Source: Botryotinia globosa | Lineage: Eukaryota > Ascomycota > Leotiomycetes > Helotiales > Sclerotiniaceae | Direction of reading: 5' to 3' | Length of the DNA: 64,000 nt | NCBI GenBank assembly: GCA_014898425.1 | Contig: RCSZ01000013.1 | Location: 1,054,001-1,118,000, forward strand | Part shown: in pieces, positions 11,827 to 24,600 of the stretch | How positions within the stretch are numbered: the first letter of the stretch is position 1 | How the letters are laid out: every line of letters starts with the position of its first letter | Made by a program: the position numbers and the translations under genes | The notes under the pieces: model-generated | Told to the model about the DNA's origin: nothing | Seen by the model: the letters and a program-made list of their open reading frames with translations, nothing else | The model's database searches: none

Positions 11827-14301
11827 GATGTGGAAGATTGAAGCTTTAAGTCGACGTCTTCACTTTCACCGGTCGATCGCAGCACAATCCAACACCAATG
11901 ACACCGTAAATGATCCTCAATTCAAGACTCTTGGAAAAGAAGAGCGGAATATCGCGGGGAAGCCTGGCTCTGAGGATCGCATTGAATGATTCACCAATTC
12001 TTACATGCAAAACTTAATGGCGAAGAAACAATCACGAACTGCTGAAAAGTGGAAAAGACCTGGGGAAGATAGAAATACAACGAAAATCTCTACTTAGACT
12101 CTTTGATCTAGCTCAGATCAAAAAAGTATAATATATGATACGAGCATGGTGTTGAAACCCCTTGAGAATATCCCGTCGGAAACATCGCAGTAAATTCCCA
12201 TATGAACACGAACACACGGTAGAAATATAGGTAGCAAGGAAAGGATATCGTTGAATGTACGTGACTCCCTTAGAGGTCTTGGAAGGTCGATCCATGAAAT
12301 TGAGGGGACTTTAGGCACACATGTCCTTTAGTAACGATAATTTTCCAAGGCCGGTTTGGGTTTTAGATCAGTCTATATGTCGAATGCCGAATCACTCGAT
12401 CCCTACCACTATCCCGTTGTTGCATTTCTCTACAGGAGTACAAAGACGTCCACCTTTCTCTGAATTGTTAGAAGAAAATAGGGTGAAGATGTTGAACTTC
12501 ACCAAGGAAATCGCAGTAACATTTCCCTTGTGCCGTGTATAAATTATATCCACCCAGGTCGCATCATTACTTATCAAGTCATTTTGCCGGTGGCTTTCCT
12601 CATTCGATTTCCCCATGAACGCAAGCTGCTCTTTGCGCACGTATTAGCGGTATTATCATACGATTAAGGTTTTCATGCCGATGTGGAAAGAAACACAGAC
12701 CGTCTCGACTGTGCAACCTGTGCAAACAGTGTTGCCGTTTGGTACCTGAGGAACGTTTTCATCTGGTCTGAATTGCCGGTATCCAATGTGTATCGAATGA
12801 GCTTCTTCTTACTTTTTCAAACGGTGCCTGCACTTGGTAGCAACCCCTCACAATACCACCACAGGTTTTCTGGAAAAACCTAAAACTACCTTGAACACCG
12901 GTCGACCAGAATTTGGGTAATTCCTGTGCAACAGTGGGTTGCCACCTTCGCCCCCGGGCTCACTGTCGGATGAATTTCCTAATCTTCATTCATACATGTA
13001 GATCATTCAGACGCTGAATGGCGATTTGTTAATGGTTTGTGATAAGTGGAAGGTTTTGAGAAATCCTCGCGAGGCGAAATTTCGGGCTTTCCACAAACTA
13101 AAGGCAAATATTAACAAACTTTTGATGGGGAAGCGAGGGAAGGATTCGTACATAGATCTCCTTGAAAATGGATATAAGAGGATCCATGATCCACGCTAAT
13201 ATATAACCTTCATAACCTTGTACGGAGTACATACGACGGAGTACATGCTACATGCGACTTATGATGCGAGTCCGACTATTGAATAGCTCAATAGGTACTC
13301 TCTATTCATAGATAATAGACAATATCTAGATACGCTAGAAAGTGCTGGAACGATGTACTTTGTAACAATGAATGCACCGAGTCACCGACGTACTGAAGAA
13401 TGCTCTTATCTGAACTTTCATCAAATGAAATTTGACATGCGTACCTAGGTATGTATTCATTACGAGAACTACAGACTCCAGTGAACAAATCCACTTGATC
13501 ATGCCGAGGTGGCCTATCTCGTGATCATGACTCGCAAGTTTACGCACGATACAAAAAATCGATTCAAAGACACGGGAAAATCCCTACTAAACCATTGCTA
13601 AAAGATTCTTTGCTGGTTTCATTCAGTTTATTGCAATTTTAGTACTATTACGGTAAGTTTTCTTCATATCAATTTCGTTTCGTCTGCTCAAATATCAGAA
13701 CTTGCGGGTTTTGCCTTTATTTATATATGCGAGGTGTTTCGTCTCAACTACAAACATCACACACGTATATATAACGAGACCTTGCTCTTAATAGACGAGC
13801 TCCTTGAAAGTTGAGACTCATTCGGTTCTGACATTTCAACCGTCTCGATTGAGTTTCCAGAATTCTTCCATGTCAATAGGTAATAAGAGATGAACTTGAG
13901 CAGACAGCGGTCAAAGTGACAGATGCCCAGAGATTAATCCTTACGCACATGCTTTTAGCACATGTTTCTAGCACTTAGTTCGGAGGACTATTGTAATCTT
14001 ACATACGATATTTTCCTTCAATCGCACTTTATGATGGGACAATTTCTCCGCCTCTCATATATCTCATCAGTGGGTAATCCGTGGGTAATTCGAAATGGGA
14101 TATGATCCACAATATCCGATAACAATGCTGCGGAGTTCGAAATTGCGTACTGTACAAGCAAAGGCAAGGCGGATTTAGACTTCTAATCCGCTGTCATTTA
14201 ATTTACCATGAAGTGGCATGAACCCTTTCTGAAAGTTTGTTTTTCTTTCTGACTTCAAACTCGATCTTCATTTCACCTACCACTTTCGTTCCCTTCACGA
14301 G
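11827..14301. other. Long intergenic region, no gene recognised
   Basis: A 2.5 kb stretch between divergent genes (rhodopsin-like on minus, hydrolase on plus). Both strands were read. The short ORFs (12321-12542, 12683-12883, 13306-13494) lack signal peptides, domains or splice continuations. It is presumably promoter and UTR sequence of both neighbours. Confidence 0.45.
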
Positions 14302-15637
14302 ATGTTTTTCCTCTGGTCCCTCGTTATCGGCCTTGCAACGGTCTCTTCAGCTAAATCTTCAGATGATCTGGATTGTACTGGAATCAATGGCATCAGACCA
14401 CAATGTGAATCTCGGGAGACATCTTACAAACGCGATGTTTTCTGGGTAGGAGGGCATTACGTGAACGCAGCCATTGGTCTGTTGACCTACGATCAGGCGT
14501 ATGTTGAAAAGTTGACTCCACATAAGGGAATCAAGAAACCATATCCTGTGGTCTTATTCCACGGTGGTGGAGTTTCCGGTGCAGTATGTCGCATTCAATC
14601 CCTCTGAAAGCCATCATCGACTGATCAAAATAGACATGGCTCAACACGCCTGATAATCGCAAAGGCTTTGCATCGATGTTCTTGGACTTGGGTTACCAAG
14701 TGTACGTGGTCGATCAAACTAGTGTAGGTCGCGGAACCCAAGAGGATCTCGTAGGATATCCTTTGAGAATTGGATCAACTGCAAACATCAGTGAGGTAGG
14801 TTTTATCTTCCACATACGCCATCATGAGAGAGACTTATCATTTTTCATTAGGTTGGATTCACAGCTCCGGAAATCGCCAACGCTTATCCCCAAAGCCAGC
14901 AACACACTCAATGGCCCGGTACTGGAGTCAGAGGAGATCCAATCTTTGATGCATTTGAAAGTTCTTTCATGCCATTGACTACCAACAATACTCGACAGGA
15001 AATATCGATGCGCGCTGCCGGTTGCAAACTTCTTCAATTGATCGGTCCATCATTTTTGATTTCTCACTCCATTGGCGCAATCCATCCAATTGTAATTTCA
15101 GACGAATGTCCAGATCTCGTGCTCGGAAATGTCAACCTCGAACCTGGAAACATTCCATTCCAATCCTACACCGGAAACGCAACATCTTCTGTTGGAAGAT
15201 CAGCTGCTCGTCCATTTGGCTTGACTGTCTCCAATCTTAATTATGATCCTCCTATCTCCAACTATACCGAACTCGTCACCGAGACGGTTGGCGAGGATAC
15301 CCCAGCGAGCAGATCTTGCATTCAACAAAGCAGTGCCGCAAACTACACCATCCATACTCTCCCTAATGTAGCCAAGGTACCATACGTCGCATTTACCGGT
15401 GAAGCATCCCCTCACATCACTTACGAACACTGTGTTATTCAATACCTCAATCAAGTTGGTGTAAAGACCGATTGGATCAAGATGGCTGATGTTGGTGTTC
15501 ATGGCAATGCTCATTTCGGATTCTTGGAGAAGAATAATGTCGAATATTTCAAGGTTGTTGAAGCTTGGATCAAAAAGGCTGCCAATGGAATTGGTTCATC
15601 TGATTCCGGCGGAAGATATTCGCATTGGAGAGCATAG
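14302..15637 (+). CDS. Secreted alpha/beta hydrolase (esterase-like)
   Basis: Three exons (14302-14583, 14634-14795, 14852-15637) join to 409 residues. A signal peptide (MFFLWSLVIGLATVSSA) is followed by a mature enzyme with the alpha/beta-hydrolase oxyanion region LFHGGGVSG (near residue 90). The nucleophile elbow is SHSIG, with Ser221 as the likely nucleophile, and GNAHF near residue 369 supplies the likely catalytic His. VDQTSVGRGTQ is typical of a fungal subfamily of secreted esterase-like hydrolases. Several Asn-X-Ser/Thr sites (NYT, NNT, NAT) support secretion. The substrate cannot be deduced. A run of 12 C residues lies 45 bp after the stop, in the 3' flank. Confidence 0.9.
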
Positions 15638-17561
15638 TTTGAGAAACGCATGTTTGGAAAAGCACTGTAGAATTATAATTAGCCCCCCCCCCCCGTGCGG
15701 TTTGTACATAATTACCATAATATTCTAATGTCTCCTTTATCAGATGTCGAGGCAAGACAATTAATATAATTCAAGTTTTACCTTTGAATAATCATCAGCG
15801 TCTTTTTAATCTATACAAATGACTTTACATTCTTATTACTAGGCATTTACATCGTAGTGCGACGATGAGGTTCTCAACCTCAATGGCTCAATAAGGACGC
15901 TAGCCTCTTAAAGTTAGATGAAAGCTGTAAGCCACTCCAGGACTATCACCAACACAAGATTTCCAAGGTTTGTTGAAGTACTGGAATGTTGAAGTCTACA
16001 TCTCATGAGCAAAGTCGAAGTGGATTGAGCGTTGAAGACTCTGCTGAAGATCATGACAATAAACAACGTGGATATAGCCAAGTTGTCGCAGATTTGAACA
16101 TGCGGGGAGTTCCATTCGCGCTATATCTTCCTAGCTAGGAGGCTACCTTGAACATCATGCGCTATAAGAAGGTGTTTCACCTCTAGCCATTCTTGGTGTG
16201 GTATTTTTTCACTACTAGATTGCTGTTTGTATATAAGATGAATTACGGATATTAAGTTTTATTCATTATTTTCATTCAATCAACTCTTTGATTACCAGAA
16301 GCGCTCTCTGCCACTTCACTACGTCGCATTTTGTTTCTGATAGATTTGAGTTGGTATATAGACTGGAAGATTCAATAATCAAGCCATCTCTCACACTTCG
16401 GTTCAGGCGGAGAAGTAGCAGAGTATATCCAATAAAGGCATCTGAACTTGGGGCGATTGAGCGTCGGTCGAGGGTCACTGAGACACCCATTGAGATGCAG
16501 GTACTTTGCTTTAGCATACCCCGTACCAGCATGATGTGTTAATTCTCTCTAAATCTGTAGCGTGCAAATCTTTGGAATTGTTTTTGAGCATTATTCACTG
16601 CACTGGAAGCAACGAGTTCTTTCGTAGTTTGACAAGCTTTCTGTCAGTTGATAATAATCCATGCCTCTTACCAATCAATAAGTGCACTCCAGGGAGAGAA
16701 TCTTACTCAAGATACAGTGTCGTTTCTCAATTTTCCTCTGAATTCAAGCTTCCAAAACCTCCTACTTTTGCCCTCATCAATTGGATACCACGGTCTGTTT
16801 CAGAATACATTGATTTCCAAGTCAAGATGATCTTCTTTGATTGACATCATTAGATTTGATCAAGCCATTTCAAAGTCAAGACATAGCTGAACGCATCTTA
16901 TCAGTAGACCATACCGATTGATACCGGCTCAAAACCGGAGGCCCTCTGAATAGTCCAGGCAACAGAGCCTCTCATCCACACTCTTCTGTATCTTCTGGCC
17001 AAGACAGTGGTAGGTAAGAAGGCATTGCAGTTACCGACTTTAGTAAATAACTGCAGTCGAATGCGAAAGTGAAGAGAGGATACGAAAACTCATTTGGCTG
17101 TCATCAATCTTATTCTCAGATTCCAGAGTCATACTCCAGCAATCCTATCAGCTTTTTTTGTTATGCAACAGTACCAGCTGCAAGCAGCTCGGCTAACCTG
17201 ATTTTCACTCCTCAAACAACCCGATTTGCAGCATCGCAGAATATTACCCTAGCTCACTTGAAATACCCAGTATCTGATATCACCTGTACTAGACAGTCGC
17301 ATACTACACAGATCATGATCAATGAGTCTCATTGACTAAATAAGCAGCGTGTCTGCATCAATACTATTATGTGAAACTAGGAAGGAGTCGATTCTGCCTA
17401 GAGGAAACAGGACTCTGGCGTATCTCAAGTGTTCACCATCTTCCATTCACCATTTCACTCCATGCTATAGCCATCTCTCCACCCAGAAAATCCACCCCAC
17501 GCTATCCACGATACTATCTCCCTTCCCAATTACCTCATTCTTCGACCCCCCTCACCACCCC
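15638..17561. other. Intergenic region, no gene recognised
   Basis: About 1.9 kb between convergent genes. A C12 tract lies at 15683-15694. The remaining ORFs (16288-16542, 16536-16844, 17069-17335) have no family resemblance or plausible intron structure. No transposon ends seen. Confidence 0.45.
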
Positions 17562-18197
17562 TCAAACCCCCTCATTAAGCGCCCTCCCCGCCTTCAACAA
17601 AATACCAATACAACTAACATTACCCCACCACCAAAACGCCGTTCTTAGAACACTCGTATTCCTCGTCTCCATAAACGTATACGCGAATCCATATCCGATT
17701 CTCGCTAGATTATATGATAGTCCAAATTTATTGATAGTCTGAACGGGGAGTCCTGCTTGTTGTGCTAGGATCTGGGGTTCTATGTTAGTTTTCTTACATC
17801 CACCATCCTATCTAATCTATAATCTATTACCCCTCCTCCCCCCCAAAAGTTTCCTCCCTCCCATCTGAAGAAAAAAGAAGAAGAAAAAAGAAGAAGAAAA
17901 ACTCACCATACACCCCAAAAAGAACGCAAAATGTTCAATACTATTACTCGACGCGCTCTGCACCCTCTTAATCCTATCCAACTGTCTCTTAGTCAATTTG
18001 CCCTCTCTCACCATTCGTTCGCCATATTCCTGGATATCGTAACGGGGTGATTCATTATGATCGAATCCGTAGTATTGTTTCCAATGACGAGAAGCGAGAA
18101 CGAGGTAGGAGAGAGTCCAGTTTGTGAGGATGTAGGGGACGGTGTGGTTTATAGTTGGGGAGAGGGGGGAGGAGAGGAATCCGATAAAGGTTGTCAT
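17562..18197 (-). CDS. MAPEG-family membrane protein
   Basis: Two exons (17907-18197 and 17562-17771) join to 166 residues, a normal size for the family. The 135-nt intron runs from GTGAGT to CCCCAG and holds a purine/pyrimidine-biased stretch. Diagnostic sequence spans the junction: RVQSASSNSIEHFAFFLGCM, then ILAQQAGLPVQTIN, NLARIGYGFAYTF and LRTAFWWWGN. This matches membrane-associated eicosanoid/glutathione metabolism (MAPEG) proteins, with four membrane helices and a cytosolic loop (ASSNSIEH). Fungal members may act as glutathione transferase-like or peroxidase-like enzymes; the exact reaction is unknown. I chose MTTFIGF as the start; upstream in-frame sequence looks noncoding. Confidence 0.88.
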
Positions 18198-18830
18198 TTT
18201 GTATTGCTTATTTTTGGAGAAGGGAAAGAGGGGATTGGAGTTTGTGGAATGGGAATGGGAACGATGAGGTGTTTTGGATTTGAATGGTATGAGCAATGTG
18301 AGGTATGATTTAGATGGGGAGGTTGGATAGGATGTCAGATTCTGACACGCGTGGTGGCATGACATTTATATCTGCATTTCCGCCCCCAATTCGGAAACTT
18401 TTCGGAAACTAAATTCTGTCAGCAACTGTCATTGTGCTGACACGTCGCAAATATGAGCTGTAATCAATAACCAACTACCGCACGTAAAATGTAAGATTCC
18501 AAGACTGGGGTGAGTCATCTGATATTATTTCGGTATCGATCTCAATTGATTTCGAAACAATATAAAGCTTGGACTGCTAGCAAGTTTGGTTTCCCTTGAA
18601 AGATATCAATTTTGGATTTTCTTATAATCTAGATAGAAAAGGTCCGGCGAAAGAAGAGAACGACGACGCATTTATATATGTCATGTATCTGAACGCAAAG
18701 AGAAAGACCAAACACTTCCAATTCCTCCTTATAACTTCAACAGAAAGAGATACATATCTCATAATAACCTAAATCCCATCCCCTTCAATCTGACTAGCTT
18801 CAACATCACAGAAATCTAAATAATGCTACC
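18198..18830. other. Intergenic region
   Basis: About 0.6 kb between the start of the MAPEG gene and the 3' end of the Cys-rich gene, both on the minus strand. It holds the MAPEG promoter and the neighbour's 3' flank. Nothing else recognised. Confidence 0.5.
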
Positions 18831-19852
18831 TCAAAATCCACCTTTGAAGAAGTTCGTGGGTTGAGGATTTTCAGGTAAATAAGTACCCAAGATTTTATTC
18901 TTTGAAGAGCCTAATAATTTCGATTTTACCCCTCTAAACTTGTTGAAAAGATCCTTAAAATTTCGAAAGTCTTTCTTGGCAAGCTTATTGGGAGTAGGAG
19001 GGTATGTCGTAACAAATTGAACCGAAGGATTATAACAGGTAGAACCACAACAAACATCTCTGAGACAGATGCCAGTGGTACAATCCGAATTGTTTTCACA
19101 GGTGATTCCGCAAGTCTACAAGATTGGAGAATCAGTATTGCTTATCTGGAACAGATTATAAAGAAAATTCATGAATGCGAGGTATTAATGAGGCACCGGG
19201 AAGCAAGAAGAATACATAGACGAAAGACAAAAGTCAAGATTGAGATCAGGAAACGAAAGAAAGTATCAAAAATAGAAGAAGTATTGAACAGCTTAGACTC
19301 ACTCCTGCAGCGACACAGAAACCAGAACCATCATTTCCTCCACCAGGAATACAAATACCAGCACCACCGCCACAAGCAGCGTTACTGTATCCTTGTGCAC
19401 ATGTAGCTGGATTGACGCAAAGTGGTAATTTATCGTAGAGATAGGTAGTTGGAGTTGGAGCAACAACTACTGAAGGTGTAACACCCGCACAATCGCAGGC
19501 GGAGGAATATGCAGCTGCGTCGGTACAGTATGATGCGTAAGTAGGAATTGTACCATGATCGGCTGTTGTTTGAGAAGGAACATAGGGATAGTTTTCCATA
19601 TTTGCACTCGTAGTTATCAAAGCAATTCTACGTCAATTAGCAAAGAATGTGAATGGAAGTAGAGCTGACGCACGAAGCATTGGGAGTGACAGTAGTCGCT
19701 ATGAACTTGGCGCAATCTAATGAACGACTTTGGAGACCGACGTTGATTTCACCAATAGATGTAATAGCATCTGCACATTGATTTTGAGTGCAGATAGCAC
19801 CCAAAATACCTCTGGTAAAGGCCAGAGACACCAACAAGCTTGCAGTCCTCAT
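18831..19852 (-). CDS. Secreted cysteine-rich protein
   Basis: Three exons (19674-19852, 19303-19627, 18831-19115) join to 262 residues. It starts with a signal peptide (MRTASLLVSLAFTRGILGA). The early region CTQNQCADAI, with TIPTYASYC, CDCAGV and TPTTYLYD further on, follows a common layout of fungal secreted Cys-rich proteins. Exon 3 contains a dense Cys cluster starting TCGITCENNSDC and ending CCGSTC. The last 60 residues are Lys/Phe-rich (KDFRNFKDLFNKFRG) and could be a separate tail. No enzyme motif is present. It could be an effector-like or wall-associated protein; that is inference. The ORF at 19017-19406 on the plus strand is its antisense shadow. Confidence 0.82.
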
Positions 19853-21607
19853 ATTGAAAATAATGCCGTTAGTTGGGAAAAGAGAGAGGAATAACGCGTG
19901 GACAAAAGAAAGGAATGAGAGTATGAGAATGACTTATACTTGTAAGTTTTGTTGTACATATCAACGAATATGAAGAATGTAGAGGCTTGGAATATGAGAC
20001 CTCGTTGCCAAGTTCCTTGAAGTCTACCGCGTCCACGAATGCATTTATCCTTGAGTAGATGCAATTTTCTCTCAACTATGATGGGATAACGCATTGAGTT
20101 CCAAAGAGCTATCGTGTATTTCTGTACTTACAATGCTCTGCCATTGACTTCTCATCAAGTGGTATCTTCTTGTATAATATTTTAATATGATCAGAAATAG
20201 GAATCTTTCTGCCGCCACGCGCAAAGCTAACGGAATGCTACCTCCAGAAAGGACATTCCTGCCGAGCCATTCTCGCGTGCATTTCCCGTGCCTTCGATGT
20301 AACACTTACAACCAATTATGACGTTTCAGCCTTTAAGTAAAGGTTGGCTTTGGAAATCCCTTCGAGAATGGAAATTAAAAGGGATGGTTTGCTGCAGCTT
20401 CTTCCAACTGGTGATGACCAGGATTTGATATTTCATTCTCGGCCTCCTCTGCTGCAGGAGCCGCTCTTCATTCGACGACCCAGTGTAAACTTCTGTAGAA
20501 TCCTGCTTGCAGAAATGTATCGATACGATTCTCAAGATACACCTGGCCGAGTTGGAGCTGACAGGTTGACATGTTCGTTTGTGTTGGTTTCTTAAACCCA
20601 TGTTGTTTGCACGCTTTTCGGGATGCATATCGAATTGGTTGGACCGATCTCGATGTAGCACTAAAAGGTCGTTTGGTTCTCAAAGTTAGATTCGGATATT
20701 CAAAAGAATTACAGGATTTCCAAGATTTCCAAGCTCAAGATAATGTTTGTCAAATTTCCAGGTTCGGTATCAAGATAAATTTAACTTTCTTGATAGGCAA
20801 GAAGATCCTGGTCCGTGCTTGCCAAGAGATTGGTGGGATTAGCGCACAACCGCACACTAATGTAACTTCACGGATGTTCACCCCAAGTGAAGCCTCCCTT
20901 TTGTAACAACAAATGTAACCTCAACCTCAGCACTGGGACAAATCAGAATGTTTTCCTCCCATCATTTTCCTTTTTGCTTTCTCATCATTATCAAGAGGTA
21001 GGATTTGCTACTTGATTCGATAAGTCATCGGAACAAGATGTTTGAAATGGGTGCCTACATTGAAAAATCACTATGACTCGTCTGTTTGCTTTTCCAGCGG
21101 CAAAAGTAAAGGTGATTTGGGGAGGATTTCCTTTGGTCTCACTATTGTGAATTACTTATATTTGTGCATTTGCATGTCCAACAAACGCTCCGTTGGTCAC
21201 CAAAAGCTTTTTACCTTCCTCTTCCAGTATCTACCTATAGTATGATTGCGATTGCATTAAAACTACTTGAACATCATTCAATATCAAGCTCAGAATTCTT
21301 CAGTCTATACTCCACCATCAGACAGTTCTCGATCGCAGCAAGACAACATCAGAAACGCAACGCAACGCAACCTGCGAACGTCGACAGAGACCTTTGAGGG
21401 AACCTACGAATTCATGAAGGCGGGATATCATCTTTTTGCAACTGCTCTTTGAAGGATTGAAGCTAGAATCTCATTGCTTCTAGGAACTTGATAGCAGGCT
21501 TGTCTCGTTCACGATCAAAGCAATACACAATACGGCAGTGCATTCTCCAGGCCTTTGCTTCATAGCTAGCCTCCCAGCCTGCCATCCCAAAAAGACCCCA
21601 TCTCACA
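19853..21607. other. Intergenic region between divergent genes
   Basis: About 1.75 kb between the Cys-rich gene (minus) and the very long gene (plus). ORFs on both strands (20326-20661, 20571-20906, 21164-21397) overlap one another and show no domain. Probably promoter and 5' UTR sequence for both genes. Confidence 0.45.
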
Positions 21608-24600
21608 ATGATTTCTGACTTACCTCTGGAATACATCTTTCATCATGTTTTTCTACCCCCAAAATTACCGGACAAGGAGGATGAGCGAGAGAGATATGAT
21701 GTTGTACTTACGCAACTTTGTCAAGAGGAGCTTCAAAACTTTCATGATTTCCTGCCAAGTGATCAAAGACAACCAGTCAAAAGGATGCTCAAGATGATAG
21801 ATGGCATGGTTCTTGATTCATCTGCTACTGCCACACTATTTTCAAACATTATCAAAGGTTTAAAAACAATGGAAACTGAAGGTACAGAATTTTACTCCCC
21901 CCTCAAATAGTCATGCTGACCATGCAAAACGTACAGATGTTTATGCTTTTCACGTTGAGACACAAAATGCAGGAATAATAATTCGACGTCTCTCATCAGA
22001 GTATTCGTTCGAGATGTTTGAGCTATCACCAAGGAACACAGATGTCATGGCGACTGCCGGACGATTACGGAGATATTTCCCAGGTCCCGCAGTAGCCATT
22101 CATCAGGACCGCGTCCACGAAGAATCATTCCAGGAAGCTCTATCCCAGTGCATTGAAGAGCTCTCGCGAGAGACGCCAAATATTGTCCGAGCGAAAACTC
22201 GTAAAGCAAACGTATCTGACATTGAGACTCGAGAAACCGTCGACCCATCTCTCATAACCAGCATGCTTGCGGAATCTTTGCATGCTGTTGGTCGTCGAAT
22301 TGATATCCATCGCATTCAAAAGAGAACCCGTGATATTATACAGTGGAAAGATTGTCTTTATCCCTGGCGTCGTTCACCCCTTTGGCTCCTTCTCCGAGTC
22401 TGCCTTCAGACTGGACTTATGAAAAGAGATTGCAATGATCCATCACACTACCAATACAAATCTTTCATGATCTTTTTCATGTCACAGATTCTAGAACGCG
22501 CATTAGAGTCTCCCATGTCCAGAGAAATATTGTTCATAATGTCGATGAAGGTACAACGACGCTTAGTCAAACTCGAAAAGTTTATTGGCTGTGAGTTACA
22601 GCGGCAGATACAGGAGGTGTTGTCCAAAGTCTCATCCTACTTGAAGAACAATGTGCCAACGCTGTCACACCCAATATACCCTGATATCGCTGCACTCAAC
22701 TTGACAGAAGACACAGCGCTTAGCATGAACTTTCTCCGACCTTATCTTGACGGTTTAACGACGCGAAATCAACCAAAACTAAAACACGCATTTGCTGAAC
22801 CTAATTGTCACTTTCGAAAATTTCAATCGAATACACAACTCCCGTATATGAAACCCCAGTCTGTAAGTTCCCAAAATAGAGGTGCAATTCACTTGGAGTT
22901 GGCAGACATCGAACTGTGGGTTCGAGATCATCTGGCTAGTTGGCTGAGTACACATCAAATAGATGAGCCATCTTGTATCGCTTTGGCAGATCTCTTATCT
23001 ACCTACCAGAAAGTCTCTGATGAAGCATATCAAGGGGTTCCCGAAGACCAGTCCGCAAGAATCTTGACTTTGCTCGATTTATGGGTCGCATTAGACAAAT
23101 GTACAACTGTACAAGAGCCACTTGTAAAGGACTATAAATGTGGATTGACATCAGACTTGTTCGCTCCTCTATTGTTACCTACCAAACCAGAAATGCTTAG
23201 ATTAGCCTCCATCGAAGAACACATTACCAATAGAAATGCTGCATCCTCCGCCGAGATGCCGTGTATTTTCTCTACAACAAACACTGCAAGAAGCTTTCCT
23301 GTTCGCTACTTCGATCAATCGTCCCAGCACCAAAAGTTACTAGAGAGGATCAACTCTGATGCTCTCTCTGACCGCGAAGCAAAGTTGCTCGAACTAGAGG
23401 CAAAAATTCGACAGTACAATTCCTGGAAAGAAAGTGATCAATCGACCGAATGCAGATATGAGAAGGTTATTCGCGGTCGACGACACAAACGCCGTGAAGT
23501 CACTGTTCACGCGAGTTACTGTCCGAAATGCATTGCAAAAAATGCAGCCGAGCAAGTCACAATAAACGTCTTTGAATGCCCTCTCCCAGAAAATGGTTTA
23601 AAGGCAAAGTCGATAATATTTGAGCTTGACGTGCCTAAAGTCTTTTCAGCTTGGCGTGATAGCACGTATAGCCTTCTAGTGGACACATTCTCATCAAGAC
23701 CAAGAGTTTCTCGCAACTTCAATTATTACAATTTCAGAAACACTGTTTTGGAGCGTTATGTTCAGAAATCCCTGGGGAGAATTCGCTTGGGGTCCCGGGA
23801 CAAGCCATTTGTCATCTCTCACTACAAGAACAAATTTGTTTATCAGGCTACAGTTGAGAACATTCTGAAACCAACTGGGTTGAATTACATGGTTGTAGAT
23901 AATGTCGGATCTGACCAAATTGCAGTCGAGAGTGATTTTTGCGCAAATTTGGGCATCCGAAGGTTATGCACCATGAGATTTACTGCAGCTTTTATAAAGC
24001 TAGAAGCCTTCCTAGAAGACACAAAGTCTACCACCAACGATACTCTTGCAAATCAAGCAGACTGCCCGGCCACATTGACTTTGCATGAATTCTATCAATT
24101 TGCATCTCTTAGATGTGGAAATTATCTTCAATGGCTTAATATTCTGCGAGAGAGTGAAGCACGATTACTTGATTTGAACTCTGATGAAGTCTTTCAAATA
24201 CTGACGCAGACGGCATGGCAGGCTGGCCCCGCAGCTTGTAAGCTCGCATGCCGAGATTCACACCAAGACCTCGAGGACGAAGCCTTTGGGATACATCTCT
24301 TACAGGCTTTAAACGCAATAATCTCAAGTGTAGAGTCTAATTGGCAGAATGTAAGAGCTGTTCGCGTGGTGATCATACTAACCACTCGGTTGCTCAGTGT
24401 CTCAACCGAGGAAAAAGTGCATGGGAGCTGTATTCGTCTACTCTTACGTATTCAGGTTATTACAATTGCGTGGACTAGAGATGTTGTCCGCATACTCCAT
24501 GATTGCCAAGAGGAAGATAAGCTTGAAGCACTAAAAATTCGAGCCCTTGAATTGGCGTTGGCGTGCCATGGTTCATTCGACGTCGAAATCCACAATCTTA

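Noticed and set aside
17349..17742. Pro/Thr-rich ORFs on the plus strand
   Set aside because: They are antisense to exon 2 of the MAPEG gene, which has clear family motifs on the minus strand.
19017..19406. 129-residue basic ORF on the plus strand
   Set aside because: Overlaps exons 2-3 of the Cys-rich secreted protein in antisense; composition reflects the reverse of Gly/Cys/Ser codons.
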